DNA from: Acidimicrobiaceae bacterium
Lineage (GTDB): Bacteria; Actinomycetota; Acidimicrobiia; Acidimicrobiales; RAAP-2
Reading direction: 5' to 3'
DNA length: 64,000 nt
Assembly: GCA_003161575.1 (NCBI GenBank)
Contig: PMOE01000022.1
Coordinates: forward strand, 1 to 64,000
Position numbers and translations under genes: made by a program. The notes below the pieces were generated by a model. The model did no database searches and was not told where the DNA came from. It worked only from the letters and a program-made list of their open reading frames with translations. Numbering within the stretch: position 1 is the stretch's first letter; each line of letters starts with the position of its first letter. Below, piece after piece: positions 58,658-64,000 of this stretch.

Positions 58658-60892
58658 ATGATCACTCGCCGCAATGCACCCGGACGAACGCGCACCGTCT
58701 CCGGCCGGCTGGCGGGGGGCGCATTCGGGCTCCTCCTCGTGGCGGGGCCTCTGGCACTGCCCGCCGCCGCCGGCACGACGCGGGTCGTCTCCTACGCGGG
58801 CTCGGCCGCCGACTGGACCGTGTACCACCACGACTCCTTGGGCTCAGGGGTCGACACCTCGGGGACTTCGTTGTCCCCGGTCAGTGCGGCGTGGACCTCG
58901 TCAGCCCTTGACGGCCAGATTTACGGCGAGCCGCTTGAGGCCACCGGCCGGGTATACGTAGCCACCGAGGCCGATACGGTGTACGCCCTGGCGGCAAATA
59001 CCGGGACCGTGCTGTGGAGTACCACTGTCGGAACCCCGGTTCCGAGCGGCGCCCTGCCCTGTGGGAACATCAATCCCACGGTCGGGATCACCTCCACGCC
59101 GGTGCTCGACCCCTCCCTCGGCGAGATCTTCGTGGTCGATGACGAGTTCGACAACGGTGTGCCGGCCCACGTCATGGTCGCTCTCAACATGTACAACGGA
59201 GCGGTCGTGCTGCGCCAGGACGTGGACCCTCCGGGGGCCACTACCAAAGCCCTCCTCCAGCGGACCGCGTTGACCTTGGACCAGGGCAACGTCGTCTTCG
59301 GCTACGGCGGGAACGATGGAGACTGCCAGCCCTACCACGGGTGGGTGGCCTCAGTGCCCGAGGTCGGCGGCCCCATGGCCACCTTCGAGGTGGACAGCGG
59401 CCCCGGCGAGAGCCAGGGCGCCGTGTGGATGGGCGGGGCGGCCCCGATCGTCGATGCTTCGGGCAACGTCTGGCTGGCGGCGGGCAACGGATCGGTCAGC
59501 TCGTCCGCCGGCCCCTACGATCACAGCGACTCGGTGCTCGAGCTCACCCCTTCTTTGGCTCTCAAGCAGTACTTCGCCCCCGCGGACTGGTACAACGACA
59601 ACGGCCACGACCGGGACCTCGGGTCGTCATCGCCCGCTCTTTTGCCCAACGGGACGATTGTTCAAGCCGGCAAGTCCCAGACCGCCTATCTGTTGAATCA
59701 GTCCCCTCTCGGCGGGATCGGGGGCCAGGAAAGCCAGATGTCGATCTGCGGGGGGGATGTCGACGGGGGCAATGCCGTCTCGGGCAACGTCGTCTACGAG
59801 CCGTGTGAGAGCGGCGTGGTGGCGGTGTCGGTATCGGCGAGTCCGCCGACGATGACCCAGCTCTGGCAGACCCCCACCGGATCGGGGGGACCCCCGATTG
59901 TGGCCGGAGGGCTCATCTGGACGATCAGCCAGGATGGCAAGCTTTTCGGCCTCAGCCCGGCGAGCGGGACCGTCGTGGTGCAGTTCTCCATCGGCTCTGT
60001 GGCCAATCACTTCCCAACGCCATCGGTTGGAGATGGTCTCCTTCTCGCCCCGGCTTCTGACCAGGTCGCGGCCTTCCAAGGACCGGCCGGTCTCCCCGGG
60101 CCGCCCGCACCGGCGCCGGCCGCGCCGCCGCGGTCGTCGTACTGGACCGTGGCCTCTGACGGGGGGATCTTCAGCTTCGGCAACGCCCGGTTCTTCGGCT
60201 CGACCGGCGCCATGCCCCTGAATCAACCAATCGTGGGCATGGCGCCTACCGCCGACGGAGGGGGCTACTGGTTGGTGGCCGCCGACGGGGGAATCTTCGC
60301 CTTCGGCGACGCCGGGTTCGTCGGCTCGACCGGCGCCATGCGCCTGAACCAACCCATTGTGGGTATGGCACCCACCCCCGACGGCGGGGGCTACTGGCTG
60401 GTGGCCGCCGACGGGGGGATCTTCGCCTTCGGTGACGCCACGTTCTTCGGCTCGACCGGCGCCATGCGCCTGAACCAACCCATCGTGGGCATGGCGCCTA
60501 CCGCCGACGGCGGCGGCTATTGGCTGGTGGCCGCCGACGGGGGGATCTTCGCCTTCGGTGACGCCACGTTCTCGGGTTCGATGGGTGGGGTCGCGCTCAC
60601 CCGACCGGTCGTCGGGATTGCCACCACTGCCGACGGCGGGGGCTACTGGCTGGTGGCCTCCGACGGTGGCATCTTCAGCTTCGGTGACGCCACGTTCTTG
60701 GGCTCGATGGGTGGTCGACCCCTCAACGAGCCCATTGTGGGCATGGCGACGACATCGGACGGCGCTGGGTATTGGCTGGTGGCGTCCGACGGGGGGATCT
60801 TCAGCTTCGGCGACGCCAAGTTCTCCGGTTCGGAGGGGGGAGTCCCGCTCAACAAGCCCATGGTTGGCGTGGCCGACGTGCCCAACAGCTAG
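58658..60892 (+). CDS. Secreted PQQ-type propeller protein with GGGYWLV repeats
   Basis: A 744-residue exported protein. A signal peptide ([17 protein letters not shown]) leads into a PQQ-like beta-propeller of about 430 residues ([51 protein letters not shown]). After a Pro/Ala linker come about six copies of a 42-residue unit, [40 protein letters not shown], nearly identical at DNA level with a period of 126 bp. The same unit ends the protein at 6715 and appears at 63835. Likely binds something at the cell surface or in the matrix. Ligand unknown; enzymatic quinone binding is not supported. Confidence 0.85.
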   Translation: MITRRNAPGRTRTVSGRLAGGAFGLLLVAGPLALPAAAGTTRVVSYAGSAADWTVYHHDSLGSGVDTSGTSLSPVSAAWTSSALDGQIYGEPLEATGRVYVATEADTVYALAANTGTVLWSTTVGTPVPSGALPCGNINPTVGITSTPVLDPSLGEIFVVDDEFDNGVPAHVMVALNMYNGAVVLRQDVDPPGATTKALLQRTALTLDQGNVVFGYGGNDGDCQPYHGWVASVPEVGGPMATFEVDSGPGESQGAVWMGGAAPIVDASGNVWLAAGNGSVSSSAGPYDHSDSVLELTPSLALKQYFAPADWYNDNGHDRDLGSSSPALLPNGTIVQAGKSQTAYLLNQSPLGGIGGQESQMSICGGDVDGGNAVSGNVVYEPCESGVVAVSVSASPPTMTQLWQTPTGSGGPPIVAGGLIWTISQDGKLFGLSPASGTVVVQFSIGSVANHFPTPSVGDGLLLAPASDQVAAFQGPAGLPGPPAPAPAAPPRSSYWTVASDGGIFSFGNARFFGSTGAMPLNQPIVGMAPTADGGGYWLVAADGGIFAFGDAGFVGSTGAMRLNQPIVGMAPTPDGGGYWLVAADGGIFAFGDATFFGSTGAMRLNQPIVGMAPTADGGGYWLVAADGGIFAFGDATFSGSMGGVALTRPVVGIATTADGGGYWLVASDGGIFSFGDATFLGSMGGRPLNEPIVGMATTSDGAGYWLVASDGGIFSFGDAKFSGSEGGVPLNKPMVGVADVPNS

Positions 60893-61330
60893 TTCCGGGG
60901 CTCTAGCGCTCGGGAATCGCCGGGCCGGGTGAGTCGGTGTTTGCGTGCACACTCGATCTTCCCGCGTCGGGTCCAATCGTCGGCTACCCCGCGCCGATGA
61001 CAAACGGGACGTTGGTCAGAGGGGACCAGGCCGGGTGGCTCTACGCCATCGGTTGAGATGGACGGGACCACGGCTGGATCATGATCCTCTGCAGCACATC
61101 GAGATGGAGAGATTCACCCCGGGGCAGATCCAGCGGGCGGCGGCGAGGACACCGCCGGAGACCGCGGGACGGTGCGCACCTCCGCTGAAGCACGATGCTC
61201 CCGCCGTGAAGATGACTCGATCGAGGTGGCCGGCGAGGCCCCACTCACCTTCAGTGTTGCGAATCATGGAGCGTTCCCGACGGTGTGGAGTTCCTTGGTC
61301 CCTTCAAATAAAGGCGAGGGCCCCGATCGG
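60893..61330. other. Gap without a convincing gene
   Basis: About 440 bp between the propeller gene and the convergent TSUP transporter gene. No domain, RNA gene or strong hairpin recognised. Confidence 0.35.
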
Positions 61331-62263
61331 CTACCCGGTCGGCTCCGACGCCTCCTCTTCTTCGGCCGGCGACACACCCAACGGGGCCCCCTTCTGCCCG
61401 GGCCTGACGTAGAACAGCCAAGCTATTGCCGCGGCCAGCAGGACGGTGCACAGGATCCAGCCGAGGGCGGTCGTCCCAACGCCCACATATTTTAGCCCGG
61501 AGGCGAAGATCACAAAGGTGATGACAGGACGCACATAGCGGTCGGGAGCCCGAGACGAGATCAGCGAACCCACGAACACCGCCGGCACGCTGCCGATGAC
61601 GAGCGATGCGGTCACCGGCAGCTCCACGTGGCCGAAGGCGAGGGCCCCGAGGGCGGCGGCGACGGTGAGCGGCACCGCCTGCGTGAGGTCGGTACCCACG
61701 AGTTGGTTGGCCCCGATCACCGGGTAGGCGAACAGCAGGAGCACGATCATGAGCGACCCCGAGCCCACTGAGGTCATGCCCACGATGATGCCGCCGATCA
61801 TGCCGATCACCACGGTCAGGACGGGCCGCACAGAGACGCCGTGGACCACTCCCGGGCGGGTGTTGCCCTTCCGGCGGTCGAGGTAGAACCGAAGCACCAT
61901 GGCGGCTGCCCCGACTAAGAGGGCCGCACCCAGCGCGAACTCAATGTTGTTCTGGGCCGAGGTGGTGTGGCCCAAGAGATGCAGAAGGTACGCGCCCAGG
62001 AAAGCCATGGGGACGGATCCGAGGACCATCCAGCCGACGAGCTTGAGGTTGACCGTCCCCTTGCGGAGGTGCACCAAGGCTCCAATCGGACGCATGACGA
62101 CTGCGGCAACCAGGTCGCTCGAGATGGCGGTAGAGGGCTTAACTCCGAAGAGCAGGATCAACATCGGAGTCATCAGGGCGCCACCACCGGCTCCGGTCAT
62201 GCCCACCAGAAATCCGATGACGGCGCTCCCCAGCACGATGTACGGATCGATACCCACTCGCAC
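61331..62263 (-). CDS. TSUP-family (TauE/SafE) membrane transporter
   Basis: A 310-residue, roughly eight-helix protein of the sulfite/organosulfonate exporter family. The two pseudo-repeats are visible: GFLVGMTGAGGGALMTPMLILLFGVKPSTAISSDLVAA and GMIGGIIVGMTSVGSGSLMIVLLLFAYPVIGANQLVGTDLTQA, each with the family's Gly-rich and G-T/S-D motifs. Substrate probably a sulfur-containing or small organic anion. GAGAGGAG precedes two possible GTG starts (62263, 62257). The C-terminus is acidic and cytosolic. Confidence 0.9.
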   Translation of the reverse strand: MRVGIDPYIVLGSAVIGFLVGMTGAGGGALMTPMLILLFGVKPSTAISSDLVAAVVMRPIGALVHLRKGTVNLKLVGWMVLGSVPMAFLGAYLLHLLGHTTSAQNNIEFALGAALLVGAAAMVLRFYLDRRKGNTRPGVVHGVSVRPVLTVVIGMIGGIIVGMTSVGSGSLMIVLLLFAYPVIGANQLVGTDLTQAVPLTVAAALGALAFGHVELPVTASLVIGSVPAVFVGSLISSRAPDRYVRPVITFVIFASGLKYVGVGTTALGWILCTVLLAAAIAWLFYVRPGQKGAPLGVSPAEEEEASEPTG

Positions 62264-62799
62264 TCCTCTCGACGGTCGATCGAATCGGCCCTACCAATCG
62301 ACCGGGGCTGCGGATCAACCTAATCGGCAACTAGCCGGCTGATTGAGCCCGTTACTACCTGTGCGGCCAGGAAGTCGTCATGTTTCAGGTCGCATAGCCA
62401 AGCCTGTGGCTGAACACCAACGGGCCGCGCCGTCTAACCCGATCCATCAATCAGACTCAGGCGCCAGTTGGACCCTTCCGAACCGTGAGTACCCTCAGAT
62501 TCTACGATTTCGGAAATCCCGCGATCATTTCGGCTCCTGGGATAGGTCCGTTCGTCCCCGTAGTTGACGCCTCGACTGCCTGGAGCGGACAGAGGCTGTT
62601 TCTTCTTGCCGGTTGGTCGACCGAACCTGGCCCCGATCACCGATGATGCTGCTGAGGTTCCCCCGTCGAGAGGTTGGTCCTCAGTGAGGAATGGCGCAAA
62701 GTGTCTCCGTTCACCGGCTGCGAGAACCGTCGACGATGCTCCTTCGTCAGCCGCCTCCTCTAGGAGAAGCCGCGGGGTGCAGAACCGATGGTTCTCTCC
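62264..62799. other. Gap without a convincing gene
   Basis: About 535 bp between the TSUP gene and the glycosyltransferase gene, both on the minus strand. Short frames only, no recognisable domain; likely promoter of the TSUP gene near 62270-62340. Confidence 0.35.
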
Positions 62800-63795
62800 T
62801 CAGCCCCAGCGCCGCCCAATGAGGCTTGGCCGGACGCTGCTCACGGCGTAGGCCAGCCCCTCGAGGGCCCGCATGGGAACGCTAGCTAGCCATAGCCAGG
62901 GCACAATGTTCCAGCTGAGTCCGAGGTCGCGGCGCGAGCGCACGGTGCGGACCATGTCGCCCCGGACGCGACCCGCCACGATGATGGGGGCGCCGAACAA
63001 CCCCAGCCGGGAGAGCCACTGGTGCGGCAGCACGCCACCGTCATCGAAACGTCGCAGGTTCACGGCGTCGTGCCCGTTCCGCATGCGGTGGTTCAACCAG
63101 CCCATACGGCGGTAGGACGCACCGTGGGTGCAGGTCATGTCCCGGTTGAAAGCGAGACGGCAACCGTCGGCCTTCAAGCGCCTGGTAAGGAGGAAGCAGC
63201 CCCCGCTGCGCCGGATCCTGGCATCGAACGGATGGGCCAGGAGGACTTCACGTCGGAAGGCCACATTGTTGGCGAACAGGTTCGTGGCTTCGCCGTTCCT
63301 GTCATCGACCACGCCGCCGAAGTCGAAGTAGCTCATGGTGCGGCTGAAGAACCCCCGGGGGTAGGTGACCGGCCCGGTCACCGCGTCCGCGCCCCCTTCG
63401 AGCGATCCGAGCGCCGACGACGCCCAGTCGTGCCCCGGCATGCAGTCCCCGTCAATGAACGCGACAAACGGGCCTCTGGTATCGAGGACGGCGTCGTTCT
63501 TCTGGGAGTAGTAGGTCGGTCCGTCAGAGGCCACCACCCGGACCCCGGGGCGCCCAGCCAGCCGCTCTCCCAGGCACGCGGCGGTCCCGGCCCCGGCGAC
63601 GACGACGATCTCGTAGCGCGAACCGGCCAGCTGTCCGGAGACCGCCTCGACCGTCGCGACCGGATCGGGAACGGCCAAGCCCCGGGCGGCGTGTTCGCCG
63701 GGCGTGAAGCTCTCGATCACGACGGAGATCTGCGGCCAGTCGCCCGACCTGGCCGGCACCGCCGTCGGATCATCCGTTACCGGGTCAGCTCGCAC
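62800..63795 (-). CDS. GT2-family glycosyltransferase
   Basis: A 331-residue glycosyltransferase of the GT-A fold. Visible are the opening strand ISVVIESFTPGE, the nucleotide-sugar metal motif FVAFIDGDCMPGHDWASSAL (DGD), the acceptor-side NNVAFRREVLLAHPFDARIRRSGGCFLLTRRL and a C-terminal amphipathic region. The DGD and FRRE motifs are intact. Sugar and acceptor unknown; it may contribute to the surface glycan with the genes at 45-53 kb, though it stands apart. Confidence 0.85.
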   Translation of the reverse strand: MRADPVTDDPTAVPARSGDWPQISVVIESFTPGEHAARGLAVPDPVATVEAVSGQLAGSRYEIVVVAGAGTAACLGERLAGRPGVRVVASDGPTYYSQKNDAVLDTRGPFVAFIDGDCMPGHDWASSALGSLEGGADAVTGPVTYPRGFFSRTMSYFDFGGVVDDRNGEATNLFANNVAFRREVLLAHPFDARIRRSGGCFLLTRRLKADGCRLAFNRDMTCTHGASYRRMGWLNHRMRNGHDAVNLRRFDDGGVLPHQWLSRLGLFGAPIIVAGRVRGDMVRTVRSRRDLGLSWNIVPWLWLASVPMRALEGLAYAVSSVRPSLIGRRWG

Positions 63796-63834
63796 GCGGT
63801 CACCCTACCGATTCGCGAGAGGAGCGACGGTCCC

Positions 63835-64000
63835 ATGGTCTGGACCGTACGTCAGCGACAGCTTGCGACGCGGAACGGCGGCGGCTACTGGCTGGTGGGA
63901 GACCGCGATGGCGTCTTAGCCTCCGGGATGCCGGCTCGGTACGCGTGCTGGTGGGGGATGAGGACTCTATGCCCCTGGCATTCCCGCCTGAGCGGCAGCC
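63835..64000 (+). CDS. Partial ORF carrying a GGGYWLV repeat
   Basis: An open frame running off the window end. From ATG 63835 it reads MVWTVRQRQLATRNGGGYW, then LVGDRDGVLASGMPARYACWW. The GGGYWLV.D.DGV core matches the C-terminal repeats of the proteins at 6715 and 58658. GAGAGGAG lies upstream. There is no signal peptide, so this could be the beginning of a short repeat protein or a degraded fragment of one. Confidence 0.4.
   Translation, partial: MVWTVRQRQLATRNGGGYWLVGDRDGVLASGMPARYACWWGMRTLCPWHSRLSGS

Noticed and set aside
60150-60880. 126-bp tandem DNA repeats as a satellite or origin
   Set aside because: They are in frame within the propeller gene and encode the 42-residue GGGYWLV unit.

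Overview
The window is GC-rich, with dense codon-biased genes, ATG/GTG starts and ATGA/GTGA overlaps. Two mycothiol-dependent maleylpyruvate isomerase-type proteins, a GAAC-N4-GTTC LexA box before recA, the N-terminal 'GPGWWQ.(S/T)D.KWY' motif (seen twice) and secreted proteins with '[17 protein letters not shown]' repeats point to an actinobacterium, most likely of the class Acidimicrobiia. This placement is inference from protein style; no rRNA gene is present.

Layout. 0-9.7 kb: small enzymes (GNAT, two DinB/MDMPI-type proteins, a Tat-type esterase, a bile-acid/Na+ symporter relative, an SDR) and a secreted propeller-like repeat protein. 9.7-15.3 kb: a decayed accessory stretch with a frameshifted GH25 lysozyme, small membrane proteins, a truncated P-loop kinase, a frameshifted chloramphenicol-phosphotransferase-like gene and an integrase stub next to tRNA-Ser(GCT). 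15.5-18.8 kb: the overlapping housekeeping run rimO-pgsA-cinA. 18.8-31.4 kb: an accessory block holding a 2237-residue secreted RCC1/MBG-repeat protein, a 3047-bp IS1-family transposon with cargo genes, perfect 21-bp inverted ends and an 8-bp target duplication, an internally deleted IS110 gene and a TylF-type methyltransferase. 31.4-44.9 kb: HtrA-like protease, macrodomain protein, 2'-5' RNA ligase, recA, envelope and secreted proteins, acyltransferase, LOG-like protein, serB, acyl-CoA ligase and DedA.

45-58.3 kb: a glycan-assembly run (membrane glycosyltransferase-like protein, O-antigen-ligase/polymerase, GT4, GT39-like) leads directly into the most interesting locus. It encodes a stand-alone PqqD-like recognition protein, two JmjC/cupin-like oxygenases, an NTP_transf_5-type nucleotidyltransferase, an HprK-like kinase, and four tiny ORFs. 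Three of the tiny ORFs have a nearly invariant N-terminus containing Y-x-x-P-x-I and a variable C-terminus; the fourth is a divergent relative. I read this as a candidate multi-precursor RiPP (ribosomally made, modified peptide) system. It has no lasso cyclase, lasso B2 peptidase, radical SAM enzyme, YcaO or lanthipeptide synthetase.

58.6-64 kb: a second secreted propeller protein sharing the repeat family, a TSUP transporter, a GT2 glycosyltransferase and the start of a third repeat-containing ORF cut by the window edge. Other notable points are a 145-bp perfect direct repeat bracketing most of the 18.8-32 kb block, a gene that appears to start at ATC behind a full-length Shine-Dalgarno, and several single-base frameshifts.
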